A program made the position numbers and the translations under genes. Shown piece after piece: positions 10,052-18,072 of a stretch of 64,000 nt of DNA (the first letter of the stretch is position 1; each line of letters opens with the position of its first letter). The notes below the pieces were generated by a model. It made no database searches. It saw only the letters and a program-made list of their open reading frames with translations, and was not told the origin of the DNA. This stretch comes from Rhodovulum sp. GTDB taxonomy: Bacteria > Pseudomonadota > Alphaproteobacteria > Rhodobacterales > Rhodobacteraceae. The stretch covers positions 248,001 to 312,000 of the forward strand of contig PALT01000005.1 in assembly GCA_002706605.1 (NCBI GenBank). Reading direction: 5' to 3'.

Positions 10052-10824
10052 CGCCCCTCAAACCGCGCCGGACGTTTTTCCAGAAACGCCAGAACGCCCT
10101 CTTTGAAATCGCGCGTATCGCCGCAATCGCCTTGCAGTTTCGCCTCGAGTTCAAGCTGCTCGGTCAGGTCGTTCGACATGCTCTGGCGCAGGGCCTCTTT
10201 GACCTTGGCATAGGCAACGGTCGGTCCGTGTGCCAGTTTTTCCGCCCGCTTTTGCCAATGGTTGGTGAAGTTCTCATCGGGGATCGCTTCCCAGATCATG
10301 CCCCATTCGACCGCCTGACGCGCCGGCACCGGTTCGGCGAACAACGCCGCGCCCATCGCGCGGGCAAAGCCCACCTGACGCGGCAACCAATAGGTCCCGC
10401 CCGCATCGGGGATCAGGCCGATCCGCGTAAAGGCCTGTAGGAAGCTGGCACTTTCGGCAGCGATGACCACGTCGGCCGCCAAGGCAAGGTTCGCCCCCGC
10501 ACCCGCCGCCGGACCATTGACCGCCGCGATCGTCGGGATCGGACAGTCGAAAATACGTTGCAGCATCGGTTCATATTCATCGCGCAGGGTGCGTTCCAGA
10601 TCGAGGCTGGCCGCGTTGCCACCATCACCCAGATCCTGACCCGAGCAGAACGCGCGCCCTGCCCCCGTGATCACCAGAACCCGCGCGTTTTCACCGGCCT
10701 GTCGCACCGCGTGGTAAATCTCGGCGCGCATCTGGCTGTTCAGCGCGTTCATCACGTCCGGTCGGTTCAGCGTCAGAACCGCCACGCCGTCGGTGATGTC
10801 AAAAGTGATCGCCTGATATTCCAT
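10048..10824 (-). CDS. enoyl-CoA hydratase/isomerase family protein (PaaG-like)
   Basis: Crotonase-fold enzyme of 258 residues acting on an acyl-CoA thioester. The oxyanion-hole segments are AFCSGQDLGDGG and NGPAAGAGANLALAADVV; IGLIPDAGGTYWLPR carries an Asp in the catalytic region. The pattern FCSGQDL and a retained Asp rather than two Glu recall the ring isomerase PaaG (epoxyphenylacetyl-CoA isomerase), but no other phenylacetate gene is nearby, so a general hydratase/isomerase is equally possible. It lies 74 bases downstream of ccmH on the same strand, and may be read through from the ccm genes. Confidence 0.88.
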   Translation of the reverse strand: MEYQAITFDITDGVAVLTLNRPDVMNALNSQMRAEIYHAVRQAGENARVLVITGAGRAFCSGQDLGDGGNAASLDLERTLRDEYEPMLQRIFDCPIPTIAAVNGPAAGAGANLALAADVVIAAESASFLQAFTRIGLIPDAGGTYWLPRQVGFARAMGAALFAEPVPARQAVEWGMIWEAIPDENFTNHWQKRAEKLAHGPTVAYAKVKEALRQSMSNDLTEQLELEAKLQGDCGDTRDFKEGVLAFLEKRPARFEGR

Positions 10825-10898
10825 CCCTGTCGTCCCTTATGGTCTGGCTTTGGGATGACAATAAGCACGCGCGCGCCAGATACCAGAGGGACGCGGGG

Positions 10899-11366
10899 TC
10901 ACTGGGACAGGATTTCGTCCAGACGCGCCTGTTCGGCGTCGCTGAGCGCGGGTTTGGCGCCCTCGGGTCCGTCCTTGCGACGGCGTGCGATATAGGCCCC
11001 ACCAACGGCCAAGGCGATCAGCAACATCACCGGCCCCGCGATCCACAGAACAAGGTTCGCACCGGTCAATGTCGGGCGCAGCAGGACATATTCGCCGTAC
11101 CGGTCGACGACGAAATCAACGACCTCGTCATTCGTATCACCGGCCACAAGGCGTTCGCGCACCAACAGACGCAGGTCCCGCGCCAGTTCGGCATTGGATT
11201 CATCAATGCTCTCGTTACGGCACACAAGGCACCGCAGACCGGCGGAAATATCGCGCGCCCGTTCCTCCATCGCCGGATCGGCAAGGATTTCATCGGGTTG
11301 CACCGCCGCCACGGGCGTCGCCAGCATCAGGGACAGGATCAGGAACAGCTTTTTCATCACCCTCAC
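10899..11366 (-). CDS. ccmH: cytochrome c maturation protein CcmH (CycL)
   Basis: Membrane-anchored thiol protein that reduces apocytochrome c or passes it to CcmF for haem ligation. The 155-residue protein has an N-terminal signal/membrane segment, the motif LRCLVCRN with C46 and C49, a helical domain, and a C-terminal transmembrane helix near residues 100-125. The start is taken as GTG at 11366, which overlaps the ccmF stop (GTGA); an ATG nine bases on (MKKLFLIL) is a fair alternative. It is the single-domain form without the C-terminal TPR part, so CcmI must be elsewhere. Confidence 0.95.
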   Translation of the reverse strand: MRVMKKLFLILSLMLATPVAAVQPDEILADPAMEERARDISAGLRCLVCRNESIDESNAELARDLRLLVRERLVAGDTNDEVVDFVVDRYGEYVLLRPTLTGANLVLWIAGPVMLLIALAVGGAYIARRRKDGPEGAKPALSDAEQARLDEILSQ

Positions 11367-13342
11367 TCCGCCGGAACCGCGCCCGAGGCCTTGGCCGTTT
11401 TGCGTGCACCCGCGGCGACGCGATACCGCCGGTCGCTCAGGCTAAACACACCGCCAAGGGCCATGATGATCGACCCCGCCCAAATCCAGTTCGCAAAGGG
11501 TTTGAGATAGGTGCGCACGGCAAAACCGCCGCTCTCTTGTGCGTCGCCGATCACCAGATAAACATCACGCCAGAACCCGTTGTGAATATCGGCCTCGGTC
11601 GTGGGCATGGCGGCCACCGGATAGACGCGTTTTTCAGGCCGCAGGGTATAGAGCTCTTGCCCGTCCTTCAGGATCGTAAAGACCCCCATGGTCGAGAAAT
11701 AGTTCGGTCCGCGCACCTGTTCGACATCGTCCATACGGATGGTCAGGTCGTCGACAATCGCCGTGTCGCCGATGTTCATGACGCGGATGTCTTCCTGTTC
11801 CCAGGCCATCAGACCGGCAATGCCAAAGATTGTGATGCCCAGACCCGCGTGCGCAATCGCCTTGCCCCAATCCGCGCGCGGCAGACGCATCACACGACGC
11901 AGGCGCGCGGTGATGTCGCCGCGTCCTGTTCGGCTGGCCAGATCGACCACGGCGCCAGACACCAACCACGCCCCAAGGAACAGACCCACAGGGCCAAGGG
12001 CGCTGCGCCCCGTTTGCATCGCCCAGACCAGCGCGGCCAGCGACAGCGACAGCACGAACGCGCCACTCAGTTGCAGGAACACGCGGCCCATCTTGGCGCG
12101 TTTCCACGGTAACATCGCCCCGATGGGCAGCAACAGTGCGAGAACGACCATGAACGGCGTGAACGCCATGTTAAAGAACGGCGGCCCCACCGAGAGCTTG
12201 CGCCCCAATGTCACCTCGGCCACCAACGGCCAGATCGTGCCGACAAACACCACCAATGCGGCCACGGCCAACAGGATATTGTTCATCACCAACAGGGATT
12301 CGCGGCTGACCACGCCAAAGACGCCCTTGGCTGTCAGGGCACCGGCCCGCGCCGCATAAAGGGTCAGCGCGCCGCCCATAAACACCGCCAGAATGCCAAG
12401 GATGAACACCCCGCGTTCGGGGTCATTGGCAAAGGCATGGACCGACGTGATCACGCCAGAGCGCACGATAAACGTGCCGATCAGGCTGAACCCAAAGGCC
12501 ATGATGGCAAGGAGGATGGTCCAGCTTTTCAGCGATTCCCGCTTTTCCACCACGATCGCGGAATGCAGCAGCGCGGCCGCAATCAGCCACGGCATAAAGG
12601 ACGCGTTTTCGACCGGATCCCAGAACCAGAACCCGCCCCAGCCCAGCTCATAATAAGCCCACCACGATCCCAGACCGATCCCGATGCTGAGACAAATCCA
12701 GCTGAGCAAGGTCCAAGGACGCACCCAACGCCCCCATGCCGCATCGACGCGCCCCTCAATCAGGGCGGCCACCGCAAAGGAGAAACAGATCGAAAGACCG
12801 ACATAGCCCAGATACAGGAACGGCGGATGGAACGCCAAACCGGGGTCCTGCAACAGCGGGTTCAGGTCCTGACCGTTGAACGGGGGCACCTCAAGACGGG
12901 TGAACGGGTTCGACGTCAGGATAATGAACAGCAAAAACGCCACCGCGATCAGGGACTGCACCCCCAGAACCCGCGCCCGCAAGGTCGGCGGCAGGTTCCC
13001 ACCAAACCACGCGGCCATCGCCCCAAACAGTGCAAGGATAAGAACCCAGAGCAGCATCGACCCCTCATGGTTCCCCCAGACGCCCGAAATCTTGTAGATC
13101 ATCGGCTTGTCCGTGTGCGAGTTTGCCACGACAAGTTGCAGCGAAAAGTCCGAGGTCACAAAGGCATAGGTCAGCGCGCCAAAGCTGGCAGCGACCAACA
13201 GGAACTGAATCGTAGCGGCGGGTTCTGCCACGGCCATCCAGCCGTACCAGCGTTTATGGGCGCCAATCAGAGGCACGGTGCCTTGGACGATCGCAACCGC
13301 CAAAGACAGGATCAAAGCAAAGTGGCCGAGTTCAATAATCAT
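11363..13342 (-). CDS. ccmF: haem lyase / cytochrome c maturation protein CcmF
   Basis: Large membrane protein that joins haem to the CxxCH motif of c-type cytochromes. The start is set at MIIELGHFALILSLAV (13342), since CcmF begins this way and the 12 residues upstream are not family-like; this gives 659 residues, the usual length. The Trp-rich haem-handling WWD segment is WGGFWFWDPVENASFMPW. Many transmembrane helices are evident along the protein. It is coupled to ccmH by a GTGA overlap. Upstream on the same strand, where ccmE would be expected next to it, lie three lysis-type genes. Confidence 0.97.
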   Translation of the reverse strand: MIIELGHFALILSLAVAIVQGTVPLIGAHKRWYGWMAVAEPAATIQFLLVAASFGALTYAFVTSDFSLQLVVANSHTDKPMIYKISGVWGNHEGSMLLWVLILALFGAMAAWFGGNLPPTLRARVLGVQSLIAVAFLLFIILTSNPFTRLEVPPFNGQDLNPLLQDPGLAFHPPFLYLGYVGLSICFSFAVAALIEGRVDAAWGRWVRPWTLLSWICLSIGIGLGSWWAYYELGWGGFWFWDPVENASFMPWLIAAALLHSAIVVEKRESLKSWTILLAIMAFGFSLIGTFIVRSGVITSVHAFANDPERGVFILGILAVFMGGALTLYAARAGALTAKGVFGVVSRESLLVMNNILLAVAALVVFVGTIWPLVAEVTLGRKLSVGPPFFNMAFTPFMVVLALLLPIGAMLPWKRAKMGRVFLQLSGAFVLSLSLAALVWAMQTGRSALGPVGLFLGAWLVSGAVVDLASRTGRGDITARLRRVMRLPRADWGKAIAHAGLGITIFGIAGLMAWEQEDIRVMNIGDTAIVDDLTIRMDDVEQVRGPNYFSTMGVFTILKDGQELYTLRPEKRVYPVAAMPTTEADIHNGFWRDVYLVIGDAQESGGFAVRTYLKPFANWIWAGSIIMALGGVFSLSDRRYRVAAGARKTAKASGAVPAE

Positions 13343-13426
13343 GCCCCGGATCATAGGGCGATTGGGCGGGCGCGCCAATCAGGAATAGCTGCGAGATTGC
13401 GCCACACCCGAAAAATTGAGGTCCGG

Positions 13427-13558
13427 TTAGAACGTCGCGGCCATAAGGACCAAAATGGACGCCCCAAAGGCGAAATTCAGGACCGCGCGCCGCTCACACA
13501 CCGGCGGGTAGAACAGGTATTTCACGACAACGCGGTTTAGTTTGGTCACGGTTTTCAT
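13427..13558 (-). CDS. 43-residue membrane protein, third member of lysis cassette
   Basis: A short ORF whose ATG overlaps the stop of the holin gene (ATGA at 13555-13558), so it should be translated by coupling. It encodes 43 residues: a basic N-terminal half (MKTVTKLNRVVVKYLF) with one Cys, then a hydrophobic C-terminal stretch (LNFAFGASILVLMAATF) that would span the membrane. Nothing in it is a recognised domain. Position and design suggest an accessory lysis peptide or antiholin (inference). It could instead be a conserved membrane peptide unrelated to lysis, or non-coding. Confidence 0.6.
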   Translation of the reverse strand: MKTVTKLNRVVVKYLFYPPVCERRAVLNFAFGASILVLMAATF

Positions 13559-14082
13559 TGGCCGTTTCTCCAATCCATCAAGGCGGGGTTGTCGGTTGGC
13601 GCAGGTGTCGCGCCGCCCTCTATCATGCGCAGGGTGTTCAGGTGATGGGTGACAACGGGCGTGCGCGCCATGGTCGTCGCGATGGAGCGTTGGAAATCCT
13701 GCCCCTTGGCCTGATGCCGCGCGCCGAAATAAAAGCTGATGATCGCGCCCAGCAGCCACCAGAGTGGTTCCGGCACCAGTGAAATCCCCTGCATCCGCGC
13801 GGCAAACCAGATCGGATCAACCATGGCCGACACGAACAACCCGATGGTCCCCATGGCCAGCGCGGGGCGCGGCAACCGGTTGATCGCGTCGATGATCCGG
13901 TCAAACAGACCCGGTTTCGGCATGGCGAATTCGGCGGCGAATTGATCCAGAACGGCCTTGCGCAGTTCGGCGTCACGCTCGGCCCCTGCTTCGGTGTTTT
14001 CCATGAACACCTCGGCGGTTTCCTTGACCACATTGCGCCCGCTGCCGAACAGGAAATCGAAAACGGCGGTGATTACCCCCAT
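13555..14082 (-). CDS. 3-TM holin of the gene-transfer-agent release type
   Basis: Makes membrane holes that let the endolysin reach the cell wall. The 175-residue protein matches the three-TM GTA holin family from memory (Pfam GTA_holin_3TM): an amphipathic N-terminus, a charged helix (about residues 25-55), then hydrophobic segments at about 73-95 and 103-121 (PEPLWWLLGAIISFYFGARH) and a soluble tail. The start lies inside the end of the endolysin gene (10-base overlap) with GGGTGG before it. In R. capsulatus a holin/endolysin pair outside the main GTA cluster (rcc00555/00556, from memory) releases GTA particles. Confidence 0.85.
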   Translation of the reverse strand: MGVITAVFDFLFGSGRNVVKETAEVFMENTEAGAERDAELRKAVLDQFAAEFAMPKPGLFDRIIDAINRLPRPALAMGTIGLFVSAMVDPIWFAARMQGISLVPEPLWWLLGAIISFYFGARHQAKGQDFQRSIATTMARTPVVTHHLNTLRMIEGGATPAPTDNPALMDWRNGQ

Positions 14083-14684
14083 GATGCCACCCGTGCCGCA
14101 TGTTCCGAGGGTGTCAGGCGATAGCGGGGGCTGATGAATTCCTCGGCCCGCGTGATCCAGCCGCCTTTGCCGCCGTCGCGTCGTTTTGCGTATTTGCGGC
14201 TACTCTCACGGCGATCGGCAAGGTCGTAATAGTAATTCCGCCGGGCAATCCCATAGGCATCCGCGATGTGGCGCGGTGCGACCTCAGCCGCGGCCGTTGC
14301 TGCGAAAATCGTGTTGGGGCCCAGAATGCCATCGACCGCCAACCGGTGCCCCATGTCGTTCAACAGGCGCTGCAGCACCCGGATCGCATTGTTGCCCGCG
14401 TTCACATACATGTCGAACACGGATGGCTGTAGGATCTCGGGCAGTTTATCCAGACCGGGCCGGATGAAATAGTGATCGACGAAAATCTCGGTGGCCTGTT
14501 CGGGCGTCAGGCGCTTTACGTCGCGTGCATCAATCCGCCCGTCCCCGTTCAGGTCCATCCCGAGGCGCACCATGGTCCCAAGGGTCACACCATATTTCGT
14601 CGGACCACCCGGATCGTCGGGGTCATTCACATAACCCCCTTCGCGGTCGATGATCTGTGCGGCGATGTCGCGAACACTGTACAT
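14073..14684 (-). CDS. GTA-type endolysin, glycoside hydrolase 108 family
   Basis: Peptidoglycan-cutting muramidase of 203 residues. The N-terminal GH108 signature is DREGGYVNDPDDPGGPTKYG with the likely catalytic Glu at E15; the C-terminal part (about 95-190) has the family's peptidoglycan-binding layout (NAGNNAIRVLQRLLND, DGILGPNT). Residues 44-55 read DLNGDGRIDARD, a good EF-hand/dockerin-like calcium loop inserted in the catalytic domain. No signal peptide is visible, which fits holin-dependent release. The G-rich ribosome-binding stretch directly before the ATG is the 3' arm of a terminator-like hairpin. The gene overlaps the holin gene and separates ccmE from ccmF. Confidence 0.9.
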   Translation of the reverse strand: MYSVRDIAAQIIDREGGYVNDPDDPGGPTKYGVTLGTMVRLGMDLNGDGRIDARDVKRLTPEQATEIFVDHYFIRPGLDKLPEILQPSVFDMYVNAGNNAIRVLQRLLNDMGHRLAVDGILGPNTIFAATAAAEVAPRHIADAYGIARRNYYYDLADRRESSRKYAKRRDGGKGGWITRAEEFISPRYRLTPSEHAARVASWG

Positions 14685-14685
14685 G

Positions 14686-14714
14686 AAAAGCCCCCGTTCA
14701 ATGCTGACGGGGGC
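14686..14714 (-). terminator. terminator-like hairpin covering the endolysin ribosome-binding site
   Basis: On the minus strand GCCCCCGT, a 9-base loop, ACGGGGGC, then TTTTC and at once the endolysin ATG (14684). It can end the ccmE transcript, and the GGGGG of its 3' arm is the only Shine-Dalgarno-like stretch for the endolysin. Both transcription and translation of the cassette may therefore depend on this hairpin. Confidence 0.75.
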
Positions 14715-14744
14715 AGTGTGGTTTCGCTTGGGTTAATTTAGACC

Positions 14745-15191
14745 TCAGGTACCGCTCGGTTCCACATAGGTGCCCTGTTCCTTGAGGGCATCAATGACCT
14801 CTTTGGGCATGTAGGTCTCATCGTGTTTGGCAAGGATTTCAGAGGCTTCAAAGACACCGTTCACGTAACGACCGGTGCCGACCATGCCTTGGTTTTCCTC
14901 AAACAGGTCGGGCAGAACGCCGGTATAGGTCACGGGGATCGACGCGCCGCCATCCGTCACCTCAAAAGACACGGTTTCGCCCTGACCCCGGATCAGGGTT
15001 CCTTCGGCGACCAGACCGCCGATGCGAAATACCTCATTGGGTTGGGGCGGTTCCTCGGCCACCTGACTGGGCGAGCGGAAAAAGTTGATCCCGTCCTTGA
15101 ACGCATAGCCTATCAAACCCACTGACACCGCCATCGCCACAAAGGCCAAGATGATGATCTGAATACGGCGTTTCTTTTTCAATCCGCGCAT
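14745..15191 (-). CDS. ccmE: cytochrome c maturation haem chaperone CcmE
   Basis: Periplasmic haem chaperone, anchored in the inner membrane, that carries haem covalently to CcmF. The 148-residue protein has a basic N-terminus (RGLKKKRR), one transmembrane helix (about residues 9-30), an OB-fold domain, and the haem-binding motif AKHDETYMP with H123 and Y127. The gene is 24 bases downstream of argC. The expected downstream partner ccmF is 1.4 kb further on, beyond the lysis cassette. Confidence 0.97.
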   Translation of the reverse strand: MRGLKKKRRIQIIILAFVAMAVSVGLIGYAFKDGINFFRSPSQVAEEPPQPNEVFRIGGLVAEGTLIRGQGETVSFEVTDGGASIPVTYTGVLPDLFEENQGMVGTGRYVNGVFEASEILAKHDETYMPKEVIDALKEQGTYVEPSGT

Positions 15192-15215
15192 ATCGGGTCC
15201 TCCGGTTCGCGTCCC

Positions 15216-16244
15216 TTAGGGGAACACAGGTGCCAGCATCAGGCCAGCGGTTTCCTCATAGCCCAGCATCAAGTTTGCGTTTTGCATCGCCTGACCCGAG
15301 CTGCCTTTGTTCAGGTTATCAAGGGTCGACACGATCAACGCCCGCCCCGACACCCGATCGGCCACGACGCCAATATGACAGAAATTGCTGCCTTGGACAT
15401 GCGACATTGCGGGCAGTTTGCCAAAGGGCAGAACCTCGATGAATGGCTCATCCGCATAGGCGGCGGCCATGGTGTCATAGATCACCTGCGCGTCGCCCTT
15501 GACGTAACAGGTCGCCAGAATCCCACGGTTCACCGGCACCAGATGCGGCGTGAACACGATTTCCACCGGACGACCGGCCAGCAGCGAGAATTCCTGATCG
15601 AACTCGCCCAGATGGCGGTGCACACCACCGGCGCTATAGCCCATCACGTCCTCGGAGCGTTCTGCAAACAGCATGTTTTCCTTCAGGCCCCGACCGGCAC
15701 CGGACACGCCGTTTTTCAGGTCGCAAATGATGTTGTCCAGATCAATGACACCGGCCGAAATCACGGGGCGCAGCGCGAATTGCACCGTCGCCGCGTTACA
15801 GCCCGTGCCCGCAACCAGACGCGCGTCGCGGATGTCATCGCGATAGAACTCGGTCAGGCCATAGACCGCCTCGGGCTGAACCTCGGGCGCGTCATGGGGA
15901 CGGTTGTACCATTTCTCATAATCCGCCGGATCACGCAGACGGAAATCCGCGCCCAGATCGACGATCTTGACCGATTTGGGTAGGTCTTTGACGATGGCTT
16001 GGCTCAACCCGTGGGGCAGCGCGCAGAAACACAGGTCGATGGTCGAGAAATCGATATCCTCAACCTTGACCAGTTCCGGCAGGTCCAGATGGCGCAGATG
16101 CGGGAACACGTCGGACATGGCCATGCCCGCCTTGCGATCCGCCGACAGCGCGGCAATGCGCATCCCCGGATGGGTGGCGATCAGGCGGACCAGTTCGGCG
16201 CCGGTGTAACCAGAGGCGCCCAGAATTGCGATGTTGTGGGTCAT
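15216..16244 (-). CDS. argC: N-acetyl-gamma-glutamyl-phosphate reductase
   Basis: NADPH-dependent third step of arginine synthesis. The 342-residue protein starts [20 protein letters not shown], with the Rossmann motif GASGYTGAE. The catalytic Cys is in [13 protein letters not shown] and the dimer/active region includes [17 protein letters not shown] precedes the ATG. It lies between murI and ccmE on the same strand; the 56-base gap from murI suggests co-transcription. Confidence 0.97.
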   Translation of the reverse strand: MTHNIAILGASGYTGAELVRLIATHPGMRIAALSADRKAGMAMSDVFPHLRHLDLPELVKVEDIDFSTIDLCFCALPHGLSQAIVKDLPKSVKIVDLGADFRLRDPADYEKWYNRPHDAPEVQPEAVYGLTEFYRDDIRDARLVAGTGCNAATVQFALRPVISAGVIDLDNIICDLKNGVSGAGRGLKENMLFAERSEDVMGYSAGGVHRHLGEFDQEFSLLAGRPVEIVFTPHLVPVNRGILATCYVKGDAQVIYDTMAAAYADEPFIEVLPFGKLPAMSHVQGSNFCHIGVVADRVSGRALIVSTLDNLNKGSSGQAMQNANLMLGYEETAGLMLAPVFP

Positions 16245-16300
16245 GTGGTGACCTTTATTCAGGAAATTCAGATATTAGATGCGCCCCAAGGGCACCCGTT

Positions 16301-17113
16301 TCAAGCAGCGCGGAACGAGATCGGTCGTCGCAGGAACTGGGTTGCCTTGCTGGACACATGTTCGGGATCGCCGGTGGTCAGGAAACAGGACTCGGTGCCC
16401 GCGCCCATCATATCGGGATGGCGTTTCAGATAGTCGTCCAAACTGGAGGCCACCAAATTCGCCTGCGAATAGACCGCCACATCGGGGCCCAATGCCTTTT
16501 GAAACGCGTCCTGCATCAGGGGATAATGGGTACAGCCCAAGATCGCGGCCTCGGGCTTCGGCATCCGGCGCAACAGGGCCTCAACATGGCTGCGCACCAG
16601 TGCTTCGGCCAGAATTTCATCTCCATCCTCAATCGCATCGACCAGACCGCCACAGGGCTGGGCCTCGACATCGACACCGACGGCGCGAAAGGCCAGTTCG
16701 CGTTGAAACGCGCGGCTAGCGACCGTTGCGGGGGTCGCAAACAGGGCGACGTGTTTCACCGCAACCTCACGCGGCGGGGAATTGTCACCCCATTGGCGTT
16801 CGGTCAGTGCCTCAATCAGCGGCACAAACACGCCCAGTACACGCTTGTCCTTGGGGATCCAGTTCTCTTGCATCCGGCGCAGGGCGGCCGCGCTGGCCGT
16901 GTTGCAGGCCAGAATGACCAGATCACAGCCCGCATCCCACAGACGTTCCACGGCGGCGGTGGTCAGGTTGTAAACATCATCGGCATCCCGCACCCCATAA
17001 GGCGCATGCGCGTTGTCCCCGAAATAGACAAACGGAACATCGGGCAACCGCTTGGTCACCGCATCCAGAACGGTCAACCCGCCCAAGCCAGAGTCAAAAA
17101 CGCCCACTGCCAT
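16301..17113 (-). CDS. murI: glutamate racemase
   Basis: Makes D-glutamate for peptidoglycan in the cytoplasm. The 270-residue protein has the opening [14 protein letters not shown] and the two catalytic Cys: C70 in ILACNTAS and C194 in LGCTHYP, with [10 protein letters not shown] between. Its ATG overlaps the stop of the upstream acyltransferase gene by one base (TAATG), so the two are coupled. Confidence 0.97.
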   Translation of the reverse strand: MAVGVFDSGLGGLTVLDAVTKRLPDVPFVYFGDNAHAPYGVRDADDVYNLTTAAVERLWDAGCDLVILACNTASAAALRRMQENWIPKDKRVLGVFVPLIEALTERQWGDNSPPREVAVKHVALFATPATVASRAFQRELAFRAVGVDVEAQPCGGLVDAIEDGDEILAEALVRSHVEALLRRMPKPEAAILGCTHYPLMQDAFQKALGPDVAVYSQANLVASSLDDYLKRHPDMMGAGTESCFLTTGDPEHVSSKATQFLRRPISFRAA

Positions 17114-17982
17114 TATGTTTTGTGCTTCTCTTCGAATTCAAAGCCGCGCTCATCCGGCCTTATATGTTGTGGTCCAAGCTCATACGTCGCTTTGCGCAGA
17201 AAATCCATCATTGCTTTGGGACTTTGGGACAGGATTTTGATCTGCTCGGGGTCCACGGGCGACCCGATGGTGATCCTGACGGGATGGTCAACGCGGCGTG
17301 CGAATTCTCGGATCAATAATGACAGGCGCAGCGTCGGGTGCAAGTGGCTGGCGATCTGGAACAGGCGGGAATTGGCCCCGTCGAAATAGACCGGCACGAC
17401 CGTTGCGCCCGATTTCGCCACCATCTTGGCCGTAAACGTGCGCCATCCGGGGTCCATGGGCGTGGAAAACAGGGTTTGGGACGTGGACACCGTACCCCCC
17501 GGAAAGATGCCGACCGCGCCCCCGCCCCGCAGATGCGAAATCGCGGTGGCCCGCGTTTGCAGGTTGGTTTTTTGCGCCGCGCGGGTGTCCTGAAAGCTAA
17601 CCGGCAGGATAATGGGGTCTAGCTCGGGCGCGCGGCGAAAGATTTCATGCGCGAGGATGCGGAATTCGGACCGGCGCGCAGACAGGATTTTGCCCATCAT
17701 CAACCCGTCCAGAATGCCGAACGGGTGGTTCGCGACCACGATCACCGGCCCATCTTCGGGAATATGCGCCAGATCGCCGCCGATCTGCACATCCAGACCA
17801 TAGCGATCCGCCATCACGGTCCAGAAATCACGCCCCTTTGCGACCTCAACCTCATAGCCTTGCGCGCGACGGATCAGACCCACGCGCCCCGTCAGGTTCT
17901 CAATCGAACGGATCACCGCCCGCCCTGCCCGCGTTTGGGCTGAACTGGCATAGCTGACCTCGCGTGTCGCCTTGTAATCCAT
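17113..17982 (-). CDS. lysophospholipid acyltransferase family protein
   Basis: PlsC-type acyltransferase of 289 residues that moves an acyl chain to a lysolipid at the membrane. The acceptor motif is NHPFGILDG (about residues 84-92), followed by the family's phosphate-binding motif FPGGTVS near residue 160 and VVPVYFDG further on. The long N-terminus and these motifs fit the hemolysin-like/OlsA branch rather than core PlsC, so ornithine-lipid or lysophospholipid acylation are both possible. It is coupled to murI by a one-base overlap. Confidence 0.85.
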   Translation of the reverse strand: MDYKATREVSYASSAQTRAGRAVIRSIENLTGRVGLIRRAQGYEVEVAKGRDFWTVMADRYGLDVQIGGDLAHIPEDGPVIVVANHPFGILDGLMMGKILSARRSEFRILAHEIFRRAPELDPIILPVSFQDTRAAQKTNLQTRATAISHLRGGGAVGIFPGGTVSTSQTLFSTPMDPGWRTFTAKMVAKSGATVVPVYFDGANSRLFQIASHLHPTLRLSLLIREFARRVDHPVRITIGSPVDPEQIKILSQSPKAMMDFLRKATYELGPQHIRPDERGFEFEEKHKT

Positions 17983-18072
17983 CTTCTCCGCCTCAGGCCG
18001 TTCGCGCCGCTGGGACGCATAATCCCTAACGGCGCGTGGCCCAAGAGGTTTCGCAATTTCCGCGCGAAACCG

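Noticed and set aside
12437-13540. A 367-codon open frame on the plus strand across ccmF
   Set aside because: Gln/Arg/Pro-rich with no recognisable segment; ccmF on the other strand is certain.
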